A stretch of 64,000 bases of DNA from Pelagibacterales bacterium SAG-MED20 (GTDB lineage: Bacteria; Pseudomonadota; Alphaproteobacteria; Pelagibacterales; Pelagibacteraceae): contig JACWDR010000001.1 of assembly GCA_014653975.1 (NCBI GenBank), positions 90,001-154,000 of the forward strand, in the 5' to 3' direction. Shown here piece after piece: positions 29,779 to 39,732 of this stretch (position 1 is the first letter of the stretch; each line of letters begins with the position of its first letter). A program made the position numbers and the translations under genes. Below the pieces are notes generated by a model, which saw only the letters and a list, made by a program, of their open reading frames with translations, was not told where the DNA came from and searched no databases.

Positions 29779-30431
29779 TGAAAATAAAAAATAAAATTAA
29801 AGTTGCTATTGACTCTCCTGCTGCTGCTGGTGCTGGAACTCAAGCAAAATTAATTTCTAAACATTATAATTTATTTTATCTAGATACTGGAAAAATTTAT
29901 AGGTTAATTGCTAATATAAAAATCACTATTCCAAAAAAATATAACTATTCTTTAATAAAAAAGAAAATGAAAAAACTTAGCATGAAAGATCTACAAAATA
30001 AAAAATTATTAACTGATGAGGTTGGAACTATGGCCTCTATAATATCAAAAGATAAAAAAATAAGAAAACTTGTTCATGCTTTTCAAATTAAAAGTGCATA
30101 TGATCCGCCAGAGAAATACAATGGATCATGCTTAGACGGAAGAGATATAACTTATAAAATAATTCCTGATGCTAATTTTAAATTTTTTATAACAGCAAAT
30201 ACAAAAACAAGAGCTTTAAGGAGATATAAAGAGTTAAGAGTGTTAAATAAAAAAATATCTTTTAATGAAGTCCTAAAAAGCATCAAAAAACGTGATAAAA
30301 GCGATTATAACAGAGCAATATCGCCCCTAAAGAAAACTAAAGATTCGATCTTGATTAATACAACAAATTTAACTAAAAGATCATGCTTTTTAAAAATTAA
30401 ACAAATTATAGATAGGAAACTAAAAGCTTAA
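29778..30431 (+). CDS. cmk: Cytidylate kinase with altered P-loop
   Basis: ORF in aroA-cmk-rpsA order; VAIDSPAAAGAGTQAK, YLDTGKIYRLIA, CLDGRDITY, RALRRYKEL, KRDKSDYNRAISPLK. Confidence 0.9.
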   Translation: MKIKNKIKVAIDSPAAAGAGTQAKLISKHYNLFYLDTGKIYRLIANIKITIPKKYNYSLIKKKMKKLSMKDLQNKKLLTDEVGTMASIISKDKKIRKLVHAFQIKSAYDPPEKYNGSCLDGRDITYKIIPDANFKFFITANTKTRALRRYKELRVLNKKISFNEVLKSIKKRDKSDYNRAISPLKKTKDSILINTTNLTKRSCFLKIKQIIDRKLKA

Positions 30432-32158
30432 TGGAAATTTATAAAGACCTTTCAAACCCTGCCTCAAAAGAATTCGAACAACTATTAAATTCTCAGTTTA
30501 CAAAAACAGCTAATCTTGAAGAAGGAAAAATTATCACAGGTTTAGTAAATAAAGTGACAGATAATTTTGTCTTTCTTGAAGTACCAGGATTAAAATCTGA
30601 ACCGATTCTAGATATCAATGAATTAAAAAGCATGGGCATGCTTGATAAAGCAAAAGTAGGTGAAAAAATTTCAGTTCTTCTTGAAAGATTAGAAGACAAA
30701 AAAGGAGAGGTGTTGGTGTCAGCTTCTAAGGCTCAAAAAATTCAAGGCTGGGATAAATTAGTTGAGGCTTATGAAAAAAATGAACCAATCATGGGTAAAA
30801 TTACTGGCCGTGTTAAAGGTGGATGTATAGTGGAGCATATCGATACTGGATCTTTAATGTTTTTACCAGGATCACAAATTTCTGACAAACCTTTAAAAGA
30901 TATAAGCCATTTAATGAATGAACCACAAAAATTTGCTTTAATTAAATTAGATAAAATTAGAGGAAATGCTTGTGTTTCTAGAAGAGAAATTATTTCTTCA
31001 TTTAAAAAAGAAGACAAAATTAAAATTGTTGAAAAATTTAAAATTGGAGATGTTATTAAAGGTGCTGAGGTAAAGGGTTACAGTTCATTTGGTTGTTTTT
31101 TTAGTGTTAATGGTGAACTAGATGTTTTAGTACATCTTCAAGAAATATCGTATTCAAGAGTAAATCATCCTGATGAAGTTTTTAATATTGGAGAAAAACA
31201 TGACTTATTAGTAATATCTGTAGATAAAGAAAAGTTACAAGTTGGTTGTTCTGTTAAACAACTTTCTCCAGATCCTTTTGAGCATATTACAAATTATGAA
31301 TTAAATAAGCCCTATAAAGTTAAAGTTGTTAAGTTAATGGATTTTGGCGCTTTCTGTGAACTAGAGCCTGGTCTTTCAACTTTACTTCACTCAAGTGAAT
31401 TAAGTTGGAGCAAAAAAAATATATCAGCAAAAAAAATGTTTAGGGTTGGTGATGAAATTGATTGTATAATTACTGAAATAGATAAAGAAAAAAGAAGAGT
31501 TGCTATCTCTCATCGTCTTACAACTCAAAACCCTTTCGAAATTTTTGAAAATAAGTATCCAGTTGGATCAGAAGTTGAAGGTGAGGTTGCTAGTAAAAAT
31601 GAATATTCAATTTTTATAAAAATTGAAGATTTAGATATAGATGCTTTCTTACACTGTAATGATCTTACATACCTAACAAATGGAGAAGAAGAGCTTGCCA
31701 AACATAAAATTGGTGACAAATTAAAAGTTAAAGTTTTAGAAATTAAGATAAACGAACAAAAAATAAGAGTTGGTTTACGACAAACTCAACCAGACCCTTT
31801 TGATTGGTTTAAAGATAAAAAAATTAAACAAGCAATTACTGTTAAAATCATTTCAAGTGATAATAAGGGTTTAGTTGTTAGACCTGAAGGTTGTGAGATG
31901 GATTTTAATATTAAAAAATCTGCAATAGCTATCAACGCAGCTGATGCTAGACCCGCAAGATTTACAGGTGGAGAAAGAATTGATTGTGCTATAGCTGAGT
32001 TAGATTTTAGCAAAAGAAAAGCAACATTAAGCATCAAATTACTTGAAGAAATTGAAAGAAAGGTTGCTTTAGATACTTATGGCTCTGAAGCGAGTGGTAA
32101 AAATTTACCTTTCTCTTCATTATCTGACGATCTAGAAAAAAAGAAAAAAGAAGAATAA
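30431..32158 (+). CDS. rpsA: 30S ribosomal protein S1
   Basis: ORF of 575 aa with repeated S1 (OB) domains, follows cmk. Confidence 0.96.
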   Translation: MEIYKDLSNPASKEFEQLLNSQFTKTANLEEGKIITGLVNKVTDNFVFLEVPGLKSEPILDINELKSMGMLDKAKVGEKISVLLERLEDKKGEVLVSASKAQKIQGWDKLVEAYEKNEPIMGKITGRVKGGCIVEHIDTGSLMFLPGSQISDKPLKDISHLMNEPQKFALIKLDKIRGNACVSRREIISSFKKEDKIKIVEKFKIGDVIKGAEVKGYSSFGCFFSVNGELDVLVHLQEISYSRVNHPDEVFNIGEKHDLLVISVDKEKLQVGCSVKQLSPDPFEHITNYELNKPYKVKVVKLMDFGAFCELEPGLSTLLHSSELSWSKKNISAKKMFRVGDEIDCIITEIDKEKRRVAISHRLTTQNPFEIFENKYPVGSEVEGEVASKNEYSIFIKIEDLDIDAFLHCNDLTYLTNGEEELAKHKIGDKLKVKVLEIKINEQKIRVGLRQTQPDPFDWFKDKKIKQAITVKIISSDNKGLVVRPEGCEMDFNIKKSAIAINAADARPARFTGGERIDCAIAELDFSKRKATLSIKLLEEIERKVALDTYGSEASGKNLPFSSLSDDLEKKKKEE

Positions 32159-32161
32159 AAA

Positions 32162-32452
32162 TTGGCAATTGTAAAATCAAAACTTTTAAAAAAACTTTCA
32201 AACAATTATCCAAATTTTTTAAAAAAAGATCTTGAAAAATTTACTAATATTATTTTGGATGAAATTAAACAGGCCTTAAAAAGAGGTGACCGTGTTGAGC
32301 TAAGAGGATTTGGTATTTTTTCAACCAATATTCAAAAAGCTAGAATATCAAGAAACCCAAAAACTGGTGAAAAAGTAAACACCCCTGAAAAAAAAACAAT
32401 TCACTTTAAAATGGCAAAAGAAATGTTTAAAAAATTAAACAATGTCGAATAA
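32162..32452 (+). CDS. ihfB: Integration host factor subunit beta / HU-family protein (TTG start)
   Basis: ORF; VELRGFGIFSTNIQKARISRNPKTGEKVNTPEKKTIHFKMAKEM; follows rpsA. Confidence 0.92.
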   Translation: MAIVKSKLLKKLSNNYPNFLKKDLEKFTNIILDEIKQALKRGDRVELRGFGIFSTNIQKARISRNPKTGEKVNTPEKKTIHFKMAKEMFKKLNNVE

Positions 32453-33119
32453 AAATATTTTTGTAGCCTGTGATGTATCAAGCCAAAAAGAAATATTAGA
32501 TTTATTAAGTTTAATTCATAAAGATATTTCAGGGATTAAAATTGGGTTGCAATATATCACTCGAAGAAGTCCTAAAGACATAAGAGAACTTTCAAAATTT
32601 AAAAAACCTATTTTTTATGATGGTAAATTTTTTGATATTAAAAATACATTAGTTGAGTCAATAAAATCACTTGAAGATCTGAGTGTAAAATATGCTACAG
32701 TTCACCTACTTAATGGTTTTGACGCACTTAAAGCAGCAAATGAAGCCGCAACAAAAATTAATTTAAAATTATTAGGTGTTTCAATTTTAACAAGTTTAAA
32801 TGATGAAGATTTAGAAAGTTTAGGATTTTCAAACAAAATTGAAGATCAGGTTTTAAGATTAATTAAAATTGCAATAGATGCAAATTTATATGGTGTTATT
32901 TGTAGCCCACTGGAGACAAAAATGATTAAAAAAATTGCACCGAAACTAAAATGTTTTACACCAGGAATCAGAATGGAACCTTCAAAAGATGATCAGAAAA
33001 GAACAATGAATGCTGATGAAGCAATTAAAGAAGGCAGCGACTGTCTAATAATTGGTCGACCAATTACTGAGGGTGATCCAAAGGTTAATTTAAAAAAAAT
33101 ACTTTCCTCTATAAATTAA
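32442..33119 (+). CDS. pyrF: Orotidine-5'-phosphate decarboxylase
   Basis: ORF; GIKIGLQYI, YDGKFFDIKNTLVESI (DxKxxD core retained), FTPGIRMEPSKDDQKRTMNADEAIKEGSDCLIIGRPIT. Confidence 0.92.
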   Translation: MSNKNIFVACDVSSQKEILDLLSLIHKDISGIKIGLQYITRRSPKDIRELSKFKKPIFYDGKFFDIKNTLVESIKSLEDLSVKYATVHLLNGFDALKAANEAATKINLKLLGVSILTSLNDEDLESLGFSNKIEDQVLRLIKIAIDANLYGVICSPLETKMIKKIAPKLKCFTPGIRMEPSKDDQKRTMNADEAIKEGSDCLIIGRPITEGDPKVNLKKILSSIN

Positions 33120-33737
33120 ATGAAATCAAAAATTTGTGGTATAAAAGACTTCAAAACTCTAGAGCATATAACAAGCCACCCTCACCCACCTCAATATATT
33201 GGTTTTATTGTAAATTATTCAAAATCAAAAAGATTTATAGAATATAATGAGCTAAAAAAGATCTTAAAAGTTAATAAAAAAAATTCAAAATATGTTGCAG
33301 TATTAGTAAAGCCAGACAATAAAATTTTAGAAAAAATAAAAAACTTACCCTTTGATTATTATCAAATTTATAATCTTAATTCTCAAGAAATTAAATTGAT
33401 TAAAGAAAAGTATAATAAAAAAATTATTGTTGGTATTACAGTTCAAAATAAAAATGATATTTTGAGATATAAAGATTATAAAGATGTGGCTGATATATTT
33501 TTATTTGATAGCAAAGGATATGAAAAAAGTTTATCTTTTGATCATCAGTTAGTTAAAAATTTAAACCTTGATAAAGAGTTGATGATTGCTGGCAACATTC
33601 AAATAGAAGACAATCTTGAAAATTATAAAAAAATAGCCAATACTATAGATATTTCTGGAGGTCTTGAAACATCTGGATTAAAAGATATTTCAAAAATAAA
33701 TATTTTTTTAAATAAAATTAATAAAATTAATGATTAA
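33120..33737 (+). CDS. trpF: Phosphoribosylanthranilate isomerase (divergent)
   Basis: ORF; KICGIKDFKTLEHI N-terminus, IDISGGLETSGLKDISKI C-terminus; upstream of trpB/trpA. Confidence 0.85.
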   Translation: MKSKICGIKDFKTLEHITSHPHPPQYIGFIVNYSKSKRFIEYNELKKILKVNKKNSKYVAVLVKPDNKILEKIKNLPFDYYQIYNLNSQEIKLIKEKYNKKIIVGITVQNKNDILRYKDYKDVADIFLFDSKGYEKSLSFDHQLVKNLNLDKELMIAGNIQIEDNLENYKKIANTIDISGGLETSGLKDISKINIFLNKINKIND

Positions 33738-34965
33738 ACTAAAAAAAAAAATTCCTTTAATTGATCAACATGACAAAAACGGATTTTGGGGAGGTAAATT
33801 TGGTGGTAATTTTATTCCTGAAACCTTAAAAAAACCTGTCGAAGATTTATCAATTCTTTTTGAAAGACTTAGATATAACAAAAGTTTTATTAAACAAAGA
33901 GATTATCATTTTAAGAACTACATAGGTTCACCTACTTCATTTATAAAACTTCAAAAACTGTCTAATCATCTAGGTGGTGCTCAAATATATGCCAAAATGG
34001 TATCAGAGGCGAATGGTGGTGCTCATAAAATTTATAATGCAACTGTTCATTGTCTTATTGCTAAAAAAGCTGGAAAAAAATATGTAGTAGGAGACACAGG
34101 TGCTGGTTACGCTGGAAAAATGTTAAGCATGGCTGCTAAGAGGTTTGGTCTTAAATGTAAAATATTCATGGGTGCAAAAGACATAAAGAGACAAAAACCA
34201 AACGTTGATGCAATGAAAAAAAATGGTGCCAATGTTGTACCTGTTTACTCTGGAAGCCAAACACTCGTTGATGCTGTAAGTGAGTGTATGAGGTATTGGG
34301 TCTCAAATTGTGATAATACTCATATGTGTGTTGGTTCAACAGTAGGCCCAAACATATTTGTAAAAATTTGTGGTTGGAGTACAGCCCAAATTTCAAGAGA
34401 ATTAAAGTTTCAAATTCAATCTGAGTTTAAAAAAATTCCAAAAAAAGTTAAATTGATTAACTGTGTAGGTGGTGGAAGTTCAGCGTATGGTTTTTGGAGT
34501 GAATTCATAGATTATGAGAAAAAACAAATTGAATTAATTGGTGTTGAGGCTGGTGGACCTAGAAGCTCAAAACTTCACGCAGCTCCTTTAACAAACGGTG
34601 CTAAACTTGGTATTTTACATGGTGCCGCTGCTTATGTCTGTCAAAACAGTGAGGGTCAAATTAATGAGACAGATTCTATTTCTGCTGGGTTAGATTATCC
34701 AGGTGTGTCTCCTATTCACTGTTTTTTAAAAGATACCAAAAGAGCAAGATATACATCTGCAACAGACGAACATGCTTTGGATGCTTATAAACTTGTTACC
34801 AAACTTGAAAAAATAAACCCAAGTTTAGAACCTAGCCATGCTTTTGCTGAAGCAATCAAAATAGCACCAAAGTTAGGTAAAAATACAATTATTATAGTAA
34901 ACTCTTGTGGGGATGCTAAAAAAGATCGAGACATATTAAAAGCAAGATTAGGGAACAATAAATAG
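33730..34965 (+). CDS. trpB: Tryptophan synthase beta chain, strongly diverged
   Basis: ORF; GGAHK PLP lysine, DTGAG, FMGAKDIKRQKPNVDAMKKNGANVVPV, CVGGGSSAYG; between trpF and trpA. Confidence 0.85.
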   Translation: MIKLKKKIPLIDQHDKNGFWGGKFGGNFIPETLKKPVEDLSILFERLRYNKSFIKQRDYHFKNYIGSPTSFIKLQKLSNHLGGAQIYAKMVSEANGGAHKIYNATVHCLIAKKAGKKYVVGDTGAGYAGKMLSMAAKRFGLKCKIFMGAKDIKRQKPNVDAMKKNGANVVPVYSGSQTLVDAVSECMRYWVSNCDNTHMCVGSTVGPNIFVKICGWSTAQISRELKFQIQSEFKKIPKKVKLINCVGGGSSAYGFWSEFIDYEKKQIELIGVEAGGPRSSKLHAAPLTNGAKLGILHGAAAYVCQNSEGQINETDSISAGLDYPGVSPIHCFLKDTKRARYTSATDEHALDAYKLVTKLEKINPSLEPSHAFAEAIKIAPKLGKNTIIIVNSCGDAKKDRDILKARLGNNK

Positions 34966-34966
34966 A

Positions 34967-35764
34967 ATGTCATTAATAAACTTAGCATTTAAAAAAGCTA
35001 AAAATAAAAAAAGACCAGCTTTACTAACATACACAGTAGCGGGTGACAGTAGTAAAAAAAAATCATTAGAAATATTAAAATCAATTGCAAAATATGCTGA
35101 TATTTGTGAAATAGGTTTTCCTCATAACACTCCAATCGCTGATGGTGGGCAAATACAATCAAGCGCTTATAGAGCTTTAAAAAATGGAATTAAAATAAAA
35201 GATGTTTTTTCAATAGTAAGAGATTTTAAAAGATCTGCAACACCTAAGCCTATAATTTTGATGGGTTACTACAATATGATTTATCAATATGGTGATAATA
35301 ACTTTATCAATATCTGTAAAAAAAGTGGTGTAGATGGATTAATTGTTGTTGATTTACCCTATCCTGAAAATAAAGATTTTGCCAAAAAATGTAAAAAAAA
35401 AAATATTAGCTTTATTCAGTTAGTCTCTCCTACTACTTCTCTCATTAGAATGAAAAAAATTATTATGGATTCTCATGATATGGTGTATTATATTAGTATG
35501 CTCTCAACGACAGGAGGAAAATTAAAAGTATCTCCTGAAAAGATATTAAAAAAATACAATAAAATTAAAAGTCTAAATAAAAATAAGAATATTGTAATTG
35601 GTTTTGGTATTACTGAAAAAACAATAGCTTCATTAAGAAAAGCTGATGGGTTAGTAGTTGGTAGTGCTTTATGTAAAGAAATATCAAAATCAGTTGAAAA
35701 TCGACAAAATCCTGTCACAAATGTAACTAATATTGTAAAAAGATTAAGAAAAAAAATTTTATGA
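34967..35764 (+). CDS. trpA: Tryptophan synthase alpha chain (diverged)
   Basis: ORF; CEIGFPHNTPIADGGQIQSSAYRAL (catalytic Glu and Asp retained), GVDGLIVVDLPYPE, VIGFGI. Confidence 0.88.
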   Translation: MSLINLAFKKAKNKKRPALLTYTVAGDSSKKKSLEILKSIAKYADICEIGFPHNTPIADGGQIQSSAYRALKNGIKIKDVFSIVRDFKRSATPKPIILMGYYNMIYQYGDNNFINICKKSGVDGLIVVDLPYPENKDFAKKCKKKNISFIQLVSPTTSLIRMKKIIMDSHDMVYYISMLSTTGGKLKVSPEKILKKYNKIKSLNKNKNIVIGFGITEKTIASLRKADGLVVGSALCKEISKSVENRQNPVTNVTNIVKRLRKKIL

Positions 35765-36690
35765 ATTGGATTAAAAAAACTTTACGTTTCGGTGAAAAAA
35801 TAAAAAGAATAATCAAGAAACGTGCAAGTAAAGAGGAAATTGCTAATAGTGACTGGACTTCTTGTTGCAAGGGTCCAATTTTAAAAAAAGATTTAGAAGA
35901 TAATTTGTGGGTCTGTCCATCTTGTAACAAACATCACAGAATAACTCCGACTCAAAGATTCGACGTAATTTTTGGTAAAAATAATTATGAAGTTTTAAAA
36001 ACCCCAATTCCTCAAGATGACCCTTTAAATTGGAATGATTCCAAATCTTATAAGGATAGATTGAAAGCAGCCAGGAAAAAAACAGACATGAACTGTGGTA
36101 TGATGGTGATTAATACCAATATTCAAAGTCTTAAAATTACTGCCATCGCTTCTGATTTTGATTTTGTAGGTGGATCTATTGGTGCAGCTGAGGGTGAGGC
36201 TTTCTTATATGGAATTCAACATGCTATTGAAAATGAACAACCCTTTGTAGTCTTTACTTCTGGTGGAGGAATGAGAATGATGGAATCTTTAATTTCACTT
36301 TCACAGATGACGAGAACCACTTTAGCAATTAATGAACTGAAAAAAAATAACCTTCCCTATATTGTCGTGTTAACAGATCCAACTGCAGGTGGTATCACAG
36401 CATCATATGCAATGCTAGGAGACATTCATATGGCAGAGCCTGGTGCTCTGATAGCTTTTGCAGGAGCTCGTGTAATCCAGGGAACTGTTAAGGAAGAATT
36501 ACCTGAAGGCTTCCAAAGAAGTGAATACGTTGAAAAGACAGGATTTGTAGATTTAATTGTTGAAAGAAAAGACCTAAGGGAAAAATTAGGATTATTATTA
36601 TCAATATTGTTAAAGAAAAATTCTGCTATAAATTCATCAGAAAATGAAACTTCAGAAGATAGTAGAGCGCTTACAAAAGCTGCATCCTAA
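35761..36690 (+). CDS. accD: Acetyl-CoA carboxylase carboxyltransferase subunit beta
   Basis: ORF; DNLWVCPSCNKHHRI, FTSGGGMRMMESLISLSQM, TDPTAGGITASYAMLGDIHMAEPGALIAFAGARVIQGT. Confidence 0.96.
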   Translation: MNWIKKTLRFGEKIKRIIKKRASKEEIANSDWTSCCKGPILKKDLEDNLWVCPSCNKHHRITPTQRFDVIFGKNNYEVLKTPIPQDDPLNWNDSKSYKDRLKAARKKTDMNCGMMVINTNIQSLKITAIASDFDFVGGSIGAAEGEAFLYGIQHAIENEQPFVVFTSGGGMRMMESLISLSQMTRTTLAINELKKNNLPYIVVLTDPTAGGITASYAMLGDIHMAEPGALIAFAGARVIQGTVKEELPEGFQRSEYVEKTGFVDLIVERKDLREKLGLLLSILLKKNSAINSSENETSEDSRALTKAAS

Positions 36691-37909
36691 GGAAATAGAT
36701 CTAAGCCTAGATCGAACTAGAACTCTTTTAAAAAAACTTGGCAATCCTCAAGATAAGATTAATTGTGTATCAGTTGTTGGAACAAACGGTAAGTTTTCTA
36801 CCATACAAGCTCTTTTTGCAATTTTAAAAGAAGCAAATTACAAGTGCAATATCTTTACAAGCCCTCATATTAAAATTATTAATGAGCGGTTTGTATTTAA
36901 TAACAAAATATTAGGAGACAATGAGTTAGTAAATCTTTTTTCTGAAATAGAAGAAATAAATAATGGAAAACAAATTACTTTCTTTGAAATTTTAACTGTT
37001 GCTTATCTACATTATGCCAAAAAATACCCCAAAAACATTAACATAATTGAGTCAGGTTTATTTCATAGGTTTGATGCAACCAATATTCTAAAAAAAAACT
37101 TAGCTAGTATTGTAACGGCTATTGGTCTTGATCATTTAGATTGGCTTCCAAAAGAAGAACGAACAGTTAAAAAGATTATATTTGAAAAAACATCAAATTT
37201 ATTAAATTCTAAAATAATTATTGCCAAACAAAGTTCTGATGAAATTAATAAGAATATTGAAAACACAATTAAAGATAATCCTTCTAAAAAAATAATCTTT
37301 AATAAAAATTATAGTTATATTTTAAAAGAAAATGATTTTTATTTTGAAGATGAGTTTGGTGGTTTAAAACTACCAAGACCAAATTTGCCTGGTGAATTTC
37401 AATTAGAAAATATTTCTACTGCGATTGCAACTGTTAGACAATTAACAGGTTATCTAGTAACTAATGAACATATTAAGAGAGGTATTACTAAAATAAAAAG
37501 TATTGCTCGATTGCAAGAATTAAAATCTGGAAAACTAAAAGATTTAGTTAAAAATAACCTATTATATGTAGATGGATCACATAATCCTCTTGGTGCTAAA
37601 GTATTAAATCAATATCTTCAAAGTATAAATTCTAATAAACATATTATTTTAGGAATGATGTCCAATAAAGATCATAATGAATACATGAGTTACTTTAAAG
37701 ATATCAAATCATTAACAACAATTGATATTCCAAATCAGCCTAATGCTATTAAAGGAAATAAACTTAAGAATAAAATTAAAAACTTTAAAAATATTAAATA
37801 CCAAAATTCAATTAAAGATGCCATTACATCAATTGATCTTCAAGAAAATGATATCATCTTAATCACTGGATCATTATATCTTGCTGGAGAAGTTTTAAAT
37901 TTAAATTAA
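36644..37909 (+). CDS. folC: Bifunctional folylpolyglutamate/dihydrofolate synthase
   Basis: [47 protein letters not shown]; overlaps accD end by 47 nt. Confidence 0.92.
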   Translation: MKLQKIVERLQKLHPKEIDLSLDRTRTLLKKLGNPQDKINCVSVVGTNGKFSTIQALFAILKEANYKCNIFTSPHIKIINERFVFNNKILGDNELVNLFSEIEEINNGKQITFFEILTVAYLHYAKKYPKNINIIESGLFHRFDATNILKKNLASIVTAIGLDHLDWLPKEERTVKKIIFEKTSNLLNSKIIIAKQSSDEINKNIENTIKDNPSKKIIFNKNYSYILKENDFYFEDEFGGLKLPRPNLPGEFQLENISTAIATVRQLTGYLVTNEHIKRGITKIKSIARLQELKSGKLKDLVKNNLLYVDGSHNPLGAKVLNQYLQSINSNKHIILGMMSNKDHNEYMSYFKDIKSLTTIDIPNQPNAIKGNKLKNKIKNFKNIKYQNSIKDAITSIDLQENDIILITGSLYLAGEVLNLN

Positions 37910-38226
37910 ATATTTTCTTTAATCCAAGCAACAATATCTGATTTCGGTGTTGCACCAACTTTAGTTGATTTTAATTCTCCATCTTTAAACAATAACATTG
38001 TAGGAATTCCTCGAACACCATATTTAGTTGGAGTATTTGGCTCATTATCAATATTGTGTTTGGCAATTGTCACTTGATCTTTCATTTCATCAGAAATTTC
38101 TTCTAACGTTGGTCCTATTTGCTTACATGGCCCACACCACTCGGCCCAAAAATCTACCACAATTGGTTTAGAGGATTTTAAAACTTCTGTTTCAAAATTG
38201 TCGTCTGTAACACTTACTGTTGCCAT
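37906..38226 (-). CDS. trxA: Thioredoxin
   Basis: [39 protein letters not shown]. Confidence 0.97.
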   Translation of the reverse strand: MATVSVTDDNFETEVLKSSKPIVVDFWAEWCGPCKQIGPTLEEISDEMKDQVTIAKHNIDNEPNTPTKYGVRGIPTMLLFKDGELKSTKVGATPKSDIVAWIKENI

Positions 38227-38303
38227 AATAAAGTCTGTATATTTGATTTAATTTATAATTCAATGTGTAAAAAAATCTTTTTTTTAATTAATTAACAGAA
38301 AAA

Positions 38304-39731
38304 TTATACACTCTCATATTTTTTTTGAATTCCCTCAACAAACTGATTGATTTCGTCTAAAAATTTGAGCTTTTCCTCATCCTTCTCATTAGTGTACTTC
38401 TCTCTTAAATTATCACATTCAAAGTAAAATTCCTTGCATGTCCACCATTTTTCTTTTTCATCACTAAGTATTCTTTCAGCTATTCCTCTTTTAATTGTTT
38501 TAAGCATGTCTGCGGGTAGTGTGTCTGGAGACTCTTGATAGATTATTTTTTTTCCAAAGCTTACCATTCTTTCATCTTCAAATTTATCTAATAAAATTAA
38601 TTTATCCTTCCATGAAGCTGCGTGCCATTTAGGAAATAAAGCTGTATCTTTCTGAGGAGTGAATTTTTTATATATAGTTTCCTCTGCAAGAAGATCTTCC
38701 TGAGAGTCAAATTGAGCTTTTTCTTCAGCATTTTCCCTTAATGCTGTTAGAATATTTTGTGAAAACTTTTCATTGCTGGTCACTAGTTTTGCTCTTTCTT
38801 TAATCAGATTAGGATCAAGATTGCTATAAGGTTCAACTTGCATTCCATAACTTGCATCTAAAATAATTGGCGCTTTATTAGAACGAATTGTTTTTAAAAA
38901 TTTTAGTTTCTTAATAGCAACTTTAAGTTCTGAAACAGACATATTGAATAATGGTACAGGATCCACTTTAAGATCTACAGCTTGACCCCATTGGTAAATT
39001 GGATGAATACAATACTTAGGATGGAGCGGAGCAACCACATATTTATAATTTTTACCAAAATGATACTCGGCTAAAGTAAAAATTTTTTCTTTCTTTATTA
39101 TTACTTCGGTATCTGCTTTATTTGCTGTTCTTAAAAATGTATCCCAGGTTTGAGGTTGGTTTTTTTTGATTAAACCTAAAACTTTAACAGTGAGTTCTGC
39201 ATCAAATAAAGCTGAGTGAGCTCCAGAAGACTCAAAACCATTCATTCTAGCTAATGACTCCAACTTCATTACAGCGTTTCCTTTTGCATTTATTTCAGTT
39301 TTAACAACGCTCTCATCTACCGCATGAGCACCTCTTGCTATATTGAGCCCGTCATGTCTTTTATTTGGTGTTGCATTGGTGATATAAGGGTATCTAATTC
39401 CTCTAAAAAATTCATTTCTAATCATATCATCATCGAATCCAATATTTGACCAACCTAAAAAAATTGCCGGACTCCATTTTTTAAATGTTGCCTCTAATTG
39501 ACCTAACATTTGATAATGACTTAAATTTCCTTTTGTAAGCAGATCTACACTAGTTTTGTTTACTATCAGTGCCATTGCTTGAGGAATTTCTCCTTCAGGC
39601 AATCTACATCTAAAGTTAAAGCGATCTAACTCTTTAAAATTAGGGTCGACTAAAATTCCTCCTACTTCAATTATACTTCCCCATGAAGTATTAGCACTGC
39701 TAGACTCTATATCCCATATTACTAAATTCAT
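38304..39731 (-). CDS. sbcB: Exodeoxyribonuclease I
   Basis: ORF; DEDD exonuclease VIWDIESSSANTSWGSIIEVGGI, GWSNIGFDDDMIRNEFF, GAHSALFDAELTVKVLGLI. Confidence 0.88.
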   Translation of the reverse strand: MNLVIWDIESSSANTSWGSIIEVGGILVDPNFKELDRFNFRCRLPEGEIPQAMALIVNKTSVDLLTKGNLSHYQMLGQLEATFKKWSPAIFLGWSNIGFDDDMIRNEFFRGIRYPYITNATPNKRHDGLNIARGAHAVDESVVKTEINAKGNAVMKLESLARMNGFESSGAHSALFDAELTVKVLGLIKKNQPQTWDTFLRTANKADTEVIIKKEKIFTLAEYHFGKNYKYVVAPLHPKYCIHPIYQWGQAVDLKVDPVPLFNMSVSELKVAIKKLKFLKTIRSNKAPIILDASYGMQVEPYSNLDPNLIKERAKLVTSNEKFSQNILTALRENAEEKAQFDSQEDLLAEETIYKKFTPQKDTALFPKWHAASWKDKLILLDKFEDERMVSFGKKIIYQESPDTLPADMLKTIKRGIAERILSDEKEKWWTCKEFYFECDNLREKYTNEKDEEKLKFLDEINQFVEGIQKKYESV

Positions 39732-39732
39732 A

